Of a stretch of 64,000 bases of DNA, positions 34,437-44,406 are shown piece after piece. The stretch is from Blattamonas nauphoetae (taxonomy: Eukaryota; Preaxostyla; Oxymonadida), in contig JARBJD010000049.1 in the NCBI GenBank assembly GCA_033064195.1, forward strand, positions 186,001-250,000, read 5' to 3'. Position numbers and translations under genes: made by a program. The notes beneath the pieces are model-generated. The model was not told the origin of the DNA. It saw nothing but the letters and a program-made list of their open reading frames with translations, and made no database searches. Position 1 is the first letter of the stretch; each line of letters begins with the position of its first letter.

Positions 34437-36335
34437 ATGATTTGCTTTCTTTCTCTCATCGTTATCTATCTCTCACATGCCAAGCCATATTCATACGTCT
34501 GTGAAGGGGCAGATTGCAAGGTTATCGAAGGAATTGATGAAAAAGCTCTAGCAATTGCAGATTACACTGAACAATCAGCTGTTGATGGATGGGATCGTCT
34601 TGACTTGAATATTTCAAAGCCAGAATTTGCTCTTACTGACTTTTATGCACTTGGATATCTTGAGGGATCACTTCTCCAACCAAAAATCTTCAGTCTCTTC
34701 ACGAACCTTATGGAGGATCTTAAACGACGACAATTCGACGGAAAATTGCCTGATGAATTCTCAACATTTATGGAGAAGAATTACGATTACTTCTTGGAAT
34801 ATCTTCGTGACAAGACCTCAGAAGCGGTCCCAGACATGATTGAAGCTCTTTATGAACAAACACGCGGTGTCGCAGATGGGTATAATGCTATCGCGAAAGA
34901 AGAGGAAAAACTCACACCTCATCAACTATATTTGCTCCAATGCATGTCCGACCTTCCGGGTCTGATCCGCGATTTCACGACAGCTCCCGAAGGAATCACA
35001 AGTGAAAAATTGGATAGTTACATCCTCCAAAGTGCACACGGAACAATCCTCCTTGAAGAACAAGGCAAGAAGGAACTCTTCACGACTCACACCACAAACA
35101 CAAACTACGGTCTCATGATCCGAGTGTTAAAGCGAGTGAAGTACGTTGCACCGAACAAAACCGTGCGCACAGTGTCCTACACTGGGTATCCGGGTGTTGT
35201 CGATTTGTATGATTCGTTTTGCATCACTGACGGCCTCCTCGCAATCGCTGGAACATCGGTCTACTCTCTCGCTGGTCTGACCAAACCAACAGCAGCAGAT
35301 GATGACAAACACAAGCGCTTGCCAACCTGGGCTCAAGTGATGGCATCCACCGTACTCTCTTCCACTTCGGCGGATTTCGCGCAAACACTCGGAACCTTGT
35401 CTCCTCTTGTTCCCCGACATTTTGCTTGTGTTGATTACAACAAATACAAAGCCAAAAAGGCAGGGAAACCGATGACAGCTTCCACCATCATGCTCATCGA
35501 GCAAAGTCTCAAAACTACCAAAGTTCTCGATATTACTGCTGACATCACAAAAAAAGAATACATTGTCTTGGTCAACACCCCGTACGACGCCGATATCGCG
35601 AAGGATCTGGAATACGAGCAGTTCATCGGAGAAGACGCTCTCCGCAAGTATCACTTCCATCCTCAGACAAACTGCCGGATGCAACTCAGCGGGAAAATCG
35701 GAAAGAAGACTCACACCATCAAGACCGCAAAATACAACCTGCGCTACAACAACTGGGTCAGTGATGCAGAGTCAATTGATTCAAACGGCAATCGTGATCC
35801 CCTTGTCGGCATGTCCCCACGTTGCGAACTGCGCGACAGCGCTCACCAGACCCCAATTGCCTATGGTGGTATTGATGCAAAAGTTTGTTAGCTCGTGCGC
35901 AGGTCAAGAGAATTGTCCTCTTTTGGATTAGCTTTCTTTACCACTTTCCAAATTCCCTTTCTCTCTCAATTTCTCTTCTCCTGAACTAATTTCCTCTCAC
36001 AGATTACCACTCTCGTCCTCATCGAGCAATTCTCCTTCATCTCCGTTGCTGGTCTCTCGTACTCCCACATGCTCCCAAAACTGTCCCTGGATGATATCAA
36101 CAAGCGTGCTGCATTTTCATTCAATGGGATTGCACCACTGAAGAAGAATGTATGGGTTACTTTCAGAGATACTGACGTTATCATCGAACATCTCGAACCG
36201 TTCGTCTTGATTGGCTCAATAGGTTCCGGAGCTGCAGCGGTTCTCGGAACCATTGTTCTCATTATTGTGATGCTCATCTTGAAGTTCACAAAGGGTACCA
36301 GGAACGGTGTGAAATATGAGAAAATGAAGGACTGA
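34437..36335 (+). CDS. Phospholipase B-like protein, membrane-anchored, 2 exons
   Basis: Protein of 592 aa. Exons are 34437-35882 and 36003-36335, with a 120-nt intron at phase 0. Phospholipase B-like proteins are secreted or lysosomal N-terminal-nucleophile hydrolases. A signal peptide (MICFLSLIVIYLSHA) is followed by DGWDRLDLNIS and FYALGYLEGSL, the family N-terminus. Later blocks are TTHTTNTNYGLMIRVLKRV, YTGYPGVVDLYDSFCITDGLLAIAGTSV, PTWAQVMAST and NLRYNNW. At the expected cleavage and nucleophile site the family Cys (HCSAL) is replaced: here HGTILL, with Gly202 and Thr203. A hydrophobic helix at about 548-576 and a short basic tail make it a type I membrane protein, unlike soluble relatives. 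Activity is therefore uncertain. Confidence 0.85.
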
Positions 36336-37013
36336 TTCTCCAATTTTCTGTTTATCGCTCTCCTCTATGAATTTCATTTCATGAACATTTCATTGCTCCT
36401 TCGATCCACCCGCGAATGTTTCATTTCTCTTTGGAGGAGTCTGTCTATTTTTCTGTCCAATGAAGAATCGTGAAATGTTGTCTCAAAGAAAGAGTGAAAA
36501 TCTCCAATGAGCGAGGGCACATCATGTCTCAAGTTTTCTTTCCATTCCCTTTGTGTGTCTCATAGGTAAATGGATGTGAGAGTGATGAAATCAAGAGATG
36601 TTGCAGGAAGAGCGCTCTATCGTGTGATCCTGCTGAAACACTCTGAGAAGGGACTACGAGAAAAGTATAATAGGTATAGAATCAAACTTCCCAAGAGGAA
36701 TGAACAATCTGGCGAGAACTGTCGATGAGATTCGAGAGGATCATCTTCTGCTTCCCATTTAAACTACATCAGGTCAAGAGAGAGAGAAGATAAAAGTTCA
36801 TATGTGAGTAAGGGGATAGTCTTCAAACCAGTTCAACTTTGCATTGTTGGCAGATAACTCTGTCAGCGCCAAAAGAGTTCAGCGGTGAAAAGATGAATCC
36901 GGCCTTAGCCATACTTTCTGGGGAACAATGTGGGTGAGTGGCTGTTGTGTGAGGCCATTTAGCGAATGTCTCGAGTCGTTCAGTTTCTGACAACATTGTC
37001 CGATGAGAAACTT
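36336..37013. other. Long intergenic region, nothing clearly functional
   Basis: About 680 bp, the largest gap in the window. It is AT-rich, with T/C-rich tracts just after the phospholipase gene. No ORF has family features. A loose box C/box D-like pair at about 36573-36653 lacks a terminal stem and is not called. The downstream end carries the promoter-like motif of the M49 gene. Confidence 0.5.
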
Positions 37014-37022
37014 GGGATGATC
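37014..37022 (+). promoter_or_regulatory. GGGATGATC motif, 7 nt before a start codon
   Basis: Variant of the start-proximal motif before the M49 peptidase ATG at 37030. Confidence 0.45.
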
Positions 37023-37029
37023 GAGAAAC

Positions 37030-38694
37030 ATGTCAACAAAAGTTGATATCCTATTCCAACAATATGCTCCTGTCTTCATTCATTCAAAAGAATTGATTTC
37101 AGGTCTTTCAGAAACAGTACAAAAAGCCTGTATGGAACTAATGGAAGCCTCACGTATCTCAAACGGAATCTTCCTCGAACAAGCCAGCCATGAAGGTGTT
37201 TCTAGCATCGAGCAAACTGAGAAGGATCTTAAGCAGGCACTTGCAGATGGAGACAGTTCAAAAGCTCAACAACTGCAAAAGCAACTTGAAGCCCTCCACA
37301 CCTTCGGGGGACCATACGCTGGACCAGAAGGACTGAATATGCTTCCGGGAAAAGATGACACAACACCTTTGGAAGCAGGATTCTATCCAAAGGGAACAAC
37401 AAAACAGGATATCGATGATTACATCGTTCAGCATCCTGAACAAAAGGAAGCCATCCTCGATATTATTACGGCTGTTGAAGCAGATACTGATGGGAAATAC
37501 AAGACAATTCCTTTCTCTGAGCGATACAAGAAGTACTACGTTCCAATTTGCGACCACCTAGATCGAGCTGCAACTATTTTGAAAGAAGAGCTCCCAGAAC
37601 TGAGTGCTTTCCTGTATGCCCGGTCAGATGCACTTCGCCACAACAAACCCCTCACAGAAACAGACATAATGTGGATGAAGCTTCCCGACACCTGTCCTAT
37701 CGATGTGGTGATTGGGCCCATCGAGACGTACGAGGACCAGATTGAGGGAGTGAAAGGCTCGTTCCAGACAGTCCTTTTTGTGCGAGCCAACGAGGAGATG
37801 GCTCTTCTCGAGCGTCTGAAAGCGTTGATGAACGAGATGGAGATGAACATTCCAATCGACGCCAAGTACAGGCAGACCAAAGGGCAGTCAGAGTCCACCA
37901 CTCGCATCGAGCTGTACCGTGCCTTCCACCTCGGCGGCTGCTCAGCCACACCCAGCCTCACACTGGCACACAACCTCCCCAACGACGAGCTTGTCACAGC
38001 CCAATACGGGAATCGGAACCAGTTCTACACGAACATCCAGAGCGAGAAGATGAAGCACATCCTGACTCCCATCTCACACGTCGTGATCGCGCCTGAGATG
38101 CTGCATTATGTGACAGAGGACGCATTCTTCCTCCACACCGTGCTGCACGAGCTGTCGCACACCCTCGGCCCCGGCTACGTGCAGAACGACGGCACCACGA
38201 CGGTCAAGTCGTGCCTGACGAACCTGTACTCGTCCATCGAAGAATGCAAGGCAGACACCCTCGCGCACTTCTTTGGACTCCACCTCTGCAGCCACCCTCC
38301 TGCAGACGGCGTCATCTTCACACGCGAGCAGATCAACTGCCTTCACGTCACTCAGTTTGCTTCGCTCTTCCGCTCCATCCGGTTTGGGATTGACTCTGCC
38401 CACGCCAAAGGGTGTGTCATCCAGCTCAACTGGATCGTTGCCAACGGAGGTGCTTTCCTTGTCAAGAGCGACAGCGGGATCGAGTTTTATTCGTTTGATT
38501 TCCCCAAATTCGACGCTGCCATCGAATCGCTGGGAGCTGAGCTTCTGTCCATCAAAGTCGATGGAGATCGAGCACGTGCAGAGAAGCTCATTGCAGAATA
38601 CGGCACAACTCTCTCCCCAACGGCCCAACGAATGCTTAATGACCTCAAGACGGTTCCAATTGATCTCCGTGTCACATTTGTTGATGACAAGTAG
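37030..38694 (+). CDS. Zinc metallopeptidase of the M49 (dipeptidyl peptidase III-like) group
   Basis: Single-exon gene for 554 aa. M49 enzymes are cytosolic zinc peptidases that release dipeptides from oligopeptides. The zinc motif HELSH is at residues 373-377 in VLHELSHTLGPGYV, and the second motif IEECKAD (Glu404-Glu405) follows about 30 residues later. Classic DPP III has the longer HELLGH. The HEXXH spacing, the GPGYV extension and the later SIRFGIDSAHAKG and QLNWIV blocks fit the shorter M49-like branch found in bacteria and in plant Nudix-fused proteins. There is no signal peptide. Third codon positions become GC-rich between about 37.7 and 38.4 kb and AT-rich at both ends. Confidence 0.85.
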   Translation: MSTKVDILFQQYAPVFIHSKELISGLSETVQKACMELMEASRISNGIFLEQASHEGVSSIEQTEKDLKQALADGDSSKAQQLQKQLEALHTFGGPYAGPEGLNMLPGKDDTTPLEAGFYPKGTTKQDIDDYIVQHPEQKEAILDIITAVEADTDGKYKTIPFSERYKKYYVPICDHLDRAATILKEELPELSAFLYARSDALRHNKPLTETDIMWMKLPDTCPIDVVIGPIETYEDQIEGVKGSFQTVLFVRANEEMALLERLKALMNEMEMNIPIDAKYRQTKGQSESTTRIELYRAFHLGGCSATPSLTLAHNLPNDELVTAQYGNRNQFYTNIQSEKMKHILTPISHVVIAPEMLHYVTEDAFFLHTVLHELSHTLGPGYVQNDGTTTVKSCLTNLYSSIEECKADTLAHFFGLHLCSHPPADGVIFTREQINCLHVTQFASLFRSIRFGIDSAHAKGCVIQLNWIVANGGAFLVKSDSGIEFYSFDFPKFDAAIESLGAELLSIKVDGDRARAEKLIAEYGTTLSPTAQRMLNDLKTVPIDLRVTFVDDK

Positions 38695-38895
38695 CGTTAT
38701 CTCTCTTTTTTCACACTTCATTCATCTATCGTCGTCACTCGCCACGTTCAAGTCATCAAGTTAAAGAAAAGGAGGAATAAACGACCTGAAAACCTCGTTC
38801 TGTGTGTGAGGAGAGCAGATAGATGGTGATTTGTGAGGTGGCGTTCGGTCATATCCTCTTCAGACGGAGCACAAGCTGCCCTGTTCTGGTATCAT

Positions 38896-38904
38896 GGGTC
38901 GATC
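38896..38904 (+). promoter_or_regulatory. GGGTCGATC motif, 3 nt before a start codon
   Basis: Perfect consensus copy just before the ATG at 38908. It supports that ATG, and hence a 5-codon first exon, over the later in-frame ATG at 38930. Confidence 0.5.
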
Positions 38905-38907
38905 CTG

Positions 38908-40403
38908 ATGTCGTCACCACAAGTCTGTCATGATTCTTTTTCCCACATGGTTTCTCTTTCTTTGCTTCCCGTCATTACAGACCCTTGTCATCCATAATGG
39001 AAGAGTTCTCACTCTCGGCGATTCACCAAGAGTAATCGAAAACGGTGCTGTCTCAATCGACCGTTCAACAGGAAGAATCATAGCTGTTGATGAATCAGCG
39101 AAAATATTGGAAGCACACAAGGATGCTGAACTTATTGATGCAGAAGGGAAAGTTGTTATGCCTGGCTTCATCTGTTCTCACACGCACTTCTACTCCGTGT
39201 TTTCACGTGGATTTGCCTTGCCAGAAGCACCTGCAAAAACCTTCCTTGAGGTCCTCCAGCGCCTGTGGTGGCGTTTGGACAAGGCTCTTAACATGGAAGA
39301 CACATATATGAGTGCAATGGCCTGCACCATCCAAGCAGTCAAATGTGGAACCACAACCCTGATCGACCATCATGCCGCCCCAAATGCCATCCCTGGTTCA
39401 CTTGATGAGATCGCTAAGGCCACAACTGGAGCAGGAATCCGTGCGTGCCTTTGCTATGAAGTGACCGATCGAAACTCGCTCGAAGAAGCTGAAGCGGGTG
39501 TTTCAGAGAATATCCGCTTCATCCAACGTTGTGTCAAGGAACAGAATCCTCTCCTTGCTGCCTCGTTCGGTCTCCACGCTTCATTCACTGTCGGTGATAA
39601 AACCATGGAAAGCATTTGCCGGTGTGCTTCCTCTCTTCATTCTATCATTTCTGCCCTTTTTTCTTTTTCCACTTCTGACCTCCAGCCGACTTCGCCGTGA
39701 AGTCCCACCCGAACAATTCGGCATCCATATCCACGTTGCTGAAGGCCTGTATGATCAAGACCAATGCCAAGACCGATGCCATAAAACCGTCGTCTCTCGC
39801 CTGAACGAGCTTGGCCTTCTTGGTCCTCGCACAATCTGCGCCCATTGCGTGTATGTCACCCCGGAAGACGAGGACACTCTGAAACAGACAGACACTATCA
39901 TCGCCCACAACCCGTCCTCCAACATGAACAATGCAGTTGGATTTGCGAATGTCAAGCGGATGCTCGATAAAGGAATTCTTGTTGGAATGGGCACTGATGG
40001 AATGTCGCAGGATATGATCTCAGAGTTCAAGACAGGATATTGTGGTCACAAACTCGAAGCCCGCGATCCATCTGTCATGGGATGGGAGCTTGGACAACTA
40101 TTGTTCGCGAACAACGCAAAAATTGCCGAAAGATTTTTCGGGTTCCCGATCGGACATCTGACACCTGGTGCCGCTGGAGATGTTGTCATCCTGGACTATG
40201 ATCCTCCAACGCCAATCACACCTGGGAACTGGCCGTGGCACTTCATGTTTGGTGTGTCAGCGTGCGATGTGAACTCCACCATTGTCGGCGGAAAGGTTTT
40301 GATGAGAAACCACGTCCTTAACCTTCCTCAGCCTCAATTTGATGAGAAGGCAGTGATGAAGAGAGCTCGGGAATGTTCGGTTGGTGTCTGGGAAAGATTC
40401 TAA
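38908..40403 (+). CDS. SsnA-like amidohydrolase (aminohydrolase), 3 exons
   Basis: Protein of 457 aa, the usual length for SsnA (about 442). Exons are 38908-38922, 38981-39621 and 39686-40403; the introns are 58 and 64 nt, in phase. The family belongs to metal-dependent amidohydrolases that deaminate or dechlorinate ring substrates; SsnA itself is a bacterial protein of unsettled substrate. Matches are MPGFICSHTHFYSVFSRG, LWWRLDKALN, TTLIDHHAAPNAIPGSL, TDRNSLEEAEAGVSENIRF, FGIHIHVAEGLYD, HNPSSNMNNAVG and VGMGTDGMSQDM. Metal ligands HTH, HIH and GTDG are present. Without the first intron the N-terminus would look like a false signal peptide. Because the closest relatives known to me are bacterial, horizontal transfer followed by intron gain is likely. 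Confidence 0.88.
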
Positions 40404-40587
40404 CAATACCACTCGTGAAGGAGTTGACATTAAATTATTCTTCTTCTCCTTCTTGATTTATTGCATTATGATATGTAATTTTCAAACAGGAACAACAATA
40501 GGTGCTCTTTCGGTGCGATGTCCCATATTTTGATTTCTCCCAAACGTCACACTCTTTTTTTGAGGTTTTACGTTGTTCAAATCGCTC

Positions 40588-42195
40588 ATGATTAACCAAC
40601 ATTCTCCAACCTCGCATCGACATCTCTTGCCAGATACATTTTTCACAAGCCAGAACTCTCCAGCAAATAGCTCGGAAACATCAGACGATGTGTCTTTCCA
40701 GAATCTTGCACCTCTAGATTTTACGAGTCCTCTGACACCAATGTATCCTTTTCCGTCTGACGATCGATTGTTCGCCCACAACGATGAGCTGCTCTCGGCA
40801 CCGTTGAATGCGACAAATGATCAGTTTATGTCACTCACTCCGAAAGCCTCCCGACCTAATTTTTCTTACGCGTCATCATGTGGATCAGATATGTTCACAA
40901 CGAACAGTTTGTTCGCAGTGTCCTCATCTTTCCTGACCGAACAGGACTTCACCACTGAAAAGTCCATCCACTCTTCTTTGCACGCAGGTGATTTTGTGTT
41001 ATATCCTGACACACCTACATCTGTGTCCCCCCAGACATCCTTTCCTCCTCTTGATCTCAGGAACGATCTGCTCACATTGGATAGTTCTCTCCTTTCATCG
41101 ATCTATCCGCCTTTTTCCAGCAATCCTTCTGCTTTCTCTCATAACGATCGGCTCTCCACACTGAAGTCTGCATCGGCGCGAGAAGGCAGACAAAATCATC
41201 TGAACACACTGCAGAGATTTCAAAATTCTCCGAGCTTGCAGGAAACTATCCTCCCACTCAGTGCCCGTCCCAATCCAACGCACTCACGTTTGAGTGATCC
41301 ACTCCAAGTCCACAACGAACCCATCACTCCACAGAGCCAGACTCCTGAGATAACAATCCCTAGATCCATCACTTGGACGCCGACGATGCAGGCCTCACAA
41401 CAAGTCAACCTCCCTCAAATGCCCCCAATCCAGCCACCTAAACCGATTCCGGAAGTTCAAATTCGAACAAACATTGACTTGACAAAGTGGCACACATCGT
41501 TGACTGTAGCTCCGAACCCAACCCCCAGCTTGACTTCACAAATCGAGCAAAATGACCATGATCGCGATACGGGCGAGATGACGCTATTTTCAGACGATGA
41601 GTCAGTTCTGAACATCTCGACTGACCTGAATGGCCACATTCGCTCCGACGATGAAACACGGGGAGACTATCATTCTCCTCGAAGCTTGAATCCTCCCCCT
41701 TCCACACCCTTCACACTGAATGTGGTGGAATCCTCTCCCCCTGCTCAGCCAGTCCACATCGTCTTGAATAAATCGTTGTCTCAGTCACCGACAACATCGC
41801 GCTCCAAAAACCAAATCAAACAGTTTCTCATCGCCAAAAGAATTCGTCGGTCGCGGACAGCCCCGATTGCACTTACGGCGCCCCTCAACCAACCTTCAGC
41901 AGCCGCTCAAACAGACAACTTCTTCGTTCCATCTCCTTTCTCCTACATTCCTCCGTCTGCACTTCAAACGATGCAAAAGGAGAAGAACAAAGAAAAGAAC
42001 GAATGGAATCGTCAAAACCACCCTCGCAAGAAGAGTCAGCCACGCCCTCCAACAAATCCCCAGCCGGCGTTGCCCGCTGAGACGGAGTGTGAGAAGAAGA
42101 AGACAAAGCAGAACCGGAAGCGAAAGAACAAGGCCAAGAGGCAGGCAATGCTGAATGGTACGGTTCAGGGTGTGGAAACTCCAAGTGAGAATTAA
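40588..42195 (+). CDS. Hypothetical Ser/Pro-rich disordered protein with basic tail
   Basis: Single-exon ORF for 535 aa starting MINQHSPTSHRH. I do not recognise a domain. Residues 1 to about 450 are low-complexity, rich in Ser, Pro, Thr, Asn and Phe, with scattered short hydrophobic patches. The last 70 residues are strongly basic (KKKTKQNRKRKNKAKRQ), which could be a nuclear localisation or nucleic-acid-binding tail. A long open frame with typical local codon use and an isolated position between two real genes supports coding. A transcription or RNA-binding regulator is possible but unproven. Confidence 0.6.
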   Translation: MINQHSPTSHRHLLPDTFFTSQNSPANSSETSDDVSFQNLAPLDFTSPLTPMYPFPSDDRLFAHNDELLSAPLNATNDQFMSLTPKASRPNFSYASSCGSDMFTTNSLFAVSSSFLTEQDFTTEKSIHSSLHAGDFVLYPDTPTSVSPQTSFPPLDLRNDLLTLDSSLLSSIYPPFSSNPSAFSHNDRLSTLKSASAREGRQNHLNTLQRFQNSPSLQETILPLSARPNPTHSRLSDPLQVHNEPITPQSQTPEITIPRSITWTPTMQASQQVNLPQMPPIQPPKPIPEVQIRTNIDLTKWHTSLTVAPNPTPSLTSQIEQNDHDRDTGEMTLFSDDESVLNISTDLNGHIRSDDETRGDYHSPRSLNPPPSTPFTLNVVESSPPAQPVHIVLNKSLSQSPTTSRSKNQIKQFLIAKRIRRSRTAPIALTAPLNQPSAAAQTDNFFVPSPFSYIPPSALQTMQKEKNKEKNEWNRQNHPRKKSQPRPPTNPQPALPAETECEKKKTKQNRKRKNKAKRQAMLNGTVQGVETPSEN

Positions 42196-42403
42196 TGTAA
42201 CCCAACGAGACTTTTTGAATTGGATAGTCTGCTTTTGCAGTATTTTGTTCATGCAGCCTTTTTGTTGTCTCGTCTCTTTCTTGCATTCTTTGATTGGACG
42301 ATTTCTTGAGTGATTCTTGTCACGGTAACATTTCTTTTTCATGCGCGTTTTTGCATTGTCCACTTGAATATTATTTCCGGATATTTTTCTATTTCATCAC
42401 GAT

Positions 42404-42412
42404 GAGTTGATC
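42404..42412 (+). promoter_or_regulatory. GAGTTGATC motif, 21 nt before a start codon
   Basis: Variant of the start-proximal motif upstream of the FKBP gene. Confidence 0.4.
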
Positions 42413-42433
42413 TTCCCCTAACCCTTGATTGAA

Positions 42434-42882
42434 ATGGGCTGGACAAAACAAATCAAAAAAGAAGGAAGCGGAAACACACCAACAAAAGGACAAAACGTTT
42501 ACATTTGTTTTCCTACAGCAACTATCAGATTACGGTCCACTGCACTGGCTACCTCGACAAAGAGTATGAATCAATTCTCCAATGATTTCTCACCATCTCT
42601 TTCAGATGCACGAAAAAATTCTGGTCAACCAAAGATCCAGGTCAACAGCCTTTTGGTTTCCAAGTCGGGTTTGCTTTTTTTCGTTCGTATTCCCCTATCT
42701 TGGACAGCGTTGGACAGGTCATCCGTGGCTGGGACGAAGGCTTCATGTCGATGAAAGTTGGCGAATGTGCTGTTCTTGAAATGACTGGAGACTACGCATA
42801 TGGTGCCAGAGGCTTCCCACAATGGGGAATTGGACCAAACGCAACTCTGTGGTTCGACGTCGAAATCCTCTCATTCAATTAA
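42434..42882 (+). CDS. FKBP12-type peptidyl-prolyl isomerase, 4 exons
   Basis: Protein of 111 aa (human FKBP12 is 108). It catalyses cis-trans isomerisation of prolyl bonds and binds FK506 and rapamycin in other eukaryotes. Exons are 42434-42496, 42529-42563, 42606-42668 and 42708-42882; the introns are 32, 42 and 39 nt and all phases agree. The spliced product has GSGNTPTKGQN, VHCTGYLD, KKFWSTKDPGQQPFGFQVG, VIRGWDEGFMSMKVGE, GDYAYGARGFP and a final NATLWFDVEIL. These carry the active-site Tyr, Asp-like, Phe, Val-Ile, Trp and Tyr positions of the family. The long open frame in the unspliced sequence near 42582 is a shadow. Confidence 0.93.
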
Positions 42883-42987
42883 TAATCTCAACGTCAGCAT
42901 TCAAAAATGATCCGCATTCCATAATCATCACTTTTATTCTAGTTTTTATTCCCTTTTTCGAAATCAATCAAAATATCGTCAGATCTT

Positions 42988-42997
42988 GGGTCCGATC
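42988..42997 (+). promoter_or_regulatory. GGGTCCGATC motif, 11 nt before a start codon
   Basis: Copy of the start-proximal motif with one extra base, upstream of the surface-protein ATG at 43009. Confidence 0.5.
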
Positions 42998-43008
42998 TAA
43001 AAACTGAA

Positions 43009-44235
43009 ATGTGGTTCTTCGTTATCGCTTCTTTGTTCGCTGGTGATATCTATGTCGCTAAAAGTGGGTCAGATAGTGCAGCCTGTACTGAAGCAGCCCC
43101 TTGTGCATCGATAGATGGCGCAAATTCTGCCAAAAAGTCGGACTCCGATGTCATCAAAGTTCTTGACGTGGCTGACTGGAAAAGCGAGTTGATAGTCGCA
43201 GGAACAGCCGCAAAAGCTATTTCACTCACTATTTCTAGCAGTCAAACGAACACTCGACATAATATTATCGGAGCAGGAACCATGACGATCTCCGGAGTTG
43301 AAAATCAGAAGGGGTCAGTTACGATGACGGATGTCAATGTCACTACTGTTCACACGGGAAAGCAGTACTGGATTCTTGTCCAGAAATACGGAAGTCTTCA
43401 TCTTTCACGGGCAGCTTTCACATCTCGAACTGAAGAAGCAACAGCTTTCACAGCTCTCAACGAAGCTCTCCCAAAATGTGGATGGGATGGGGAGTCTGCA
43501 GTCATCAAGGTCGTTTACGGAGAGCTCACATTCGATGATACAGAAGCAAAAGATCCAGCAGCTGTTGTGTTTGAATACCTGGACCTTGGAGCTCTCTCCA
43601 TCACTGGATCATCCGTGACAATGAACACCTTCCTCTTTCGTGGGAATGGTGGGTTGCTGAGAAAGAATGTGTACTGCTCGAAAGGTGACACAGCGGACGT
43701 GACATTCAAGGCCAAGCACGGTGACAATGCATTTGATGGAACAGCAAATCCTGACCAATCCATGGTTATGTGGATTTACAACGAAGATTGCAAGATGGCT
43801 CTCCCCAATGGACAACAACAAGCTCCACCAAACTTCGGAACCCCTTCCTTCGATAATTGGATAGCAACTGACACTGGTGAAAAGGATCGAAACAAGGTCA
43901 CAGTGAATGTGACTATAAAAGGTCGAAAGCTCGTTCCATGCCATATGGATGTCGAAAAGCAGCCCACCACTGTTCATGTTGCTTACAACAAAGATGGTAA
44001 GGCAGTTGACACTATCAAGGATAAGGAATGGAAACCCATGGAGATTATTGATGCCGAAGATGGTTGGATTGTCGCATCTGCTCCCTCCAAAGACCTCCCT
44101 GAAAAGACAAACTGGGCTGGGAAATTCGTTTTTGGTGAGAAGACTCTGACTATCAACTCGTTCACTGGTGCTGGTTCTCATTCTGTTTCAGCTAAAATCT
44201 TACTGACTTTCGTATTCACTCTTCTTATGTTGTAA
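43009..44235 (+). CDS. Secreted or surface beta-helix-like protein
   Basis: Single-exon gene for 408 aa. A short signal peptide (MWFFVIASLFA) is followed by DIYVAKSGSDSAACTEAAPCASIDGA. That opening pattern is common in right-handed parallel beta-helix (pectin-lyase-fold) surface proteins of protists and bacteria. The body has several short hydrophobic beta-strand units with N-glycosylation sequons (for example NVT) and conserved-looking Cys. The C-terminus ends in a hydrophobic stretch (SAKILLTFVFTLLML) without a cytosolic tail, compatible with a GPI-attachment signal or a tail anchor. It probably belongs to a multigene surface family. No enzyme motif is visible. Confidence 0.7.
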   Translation: MWFFVIASLFAGDIYVAKSGSDSAACTEAAPCASIDGANSAKKSDSDVIKVLDVADWKSELIVAGTAAKAISLTISSSQTNTRHNIIGAGTMTISGVENQKGSVTMTDVNVTTVHTGKQYWILVQKYGSLHLSRAAFTSRTEEATAFTALNEALPKCGWDGESAVIKVVYGELTFDDTEAKDPAAVVFEYLDLGALSITGSSVTMNTFLFRGNGGLLRKNVYCSKGDTADVTFKAKHGDNAFDGTANPDQSMVMWIYNEDCKMALPNGQQQAPPNFGTPSFDNWIATDTGEKDRNKVTVNVTIKGRKLVPCHMDVEKQPTTVHVAYNKDGKAVDTIKDKEWKPMEIIDAEDGWIVASAPSKDLPEKTNWAGKFVFGEKTLTINSFTGAGSHSVSAKILLTFVFTLLML

Positions 44236-44406
44236 TTTGCGAACATAAAAATAGTTTGCATTCAGCTACTTCTGGTTCATTTCGATCCTATCTTTTGATA
44301 TGAATACATGTCATCTTATCAAATCTGGGAAACGAAAGAGTGCCATTAGAAGGAAGATCAATAAGCCCATTGCCAGTGTTGGGAAACGTTGATTCAGGAA
44401 CATGAT

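Noticed and set aside
36573-36653. Possible box C/D snoRNA (GTGATGA followed by CTGA about 75 nt later)
   Set aside because: No complementary terminal stem and weak internal boxes; such words are common by chance.
38930-38980. Signal-peptide-like start for the SsnA gene (MILFPTWFLFLCFPS)
   Set aside because: The hydrophobic stretch is an intron: a donor at 38923 and an acceptor at 38980 are in phase, and the better ATG at 38908 follows the promoter-like motif.
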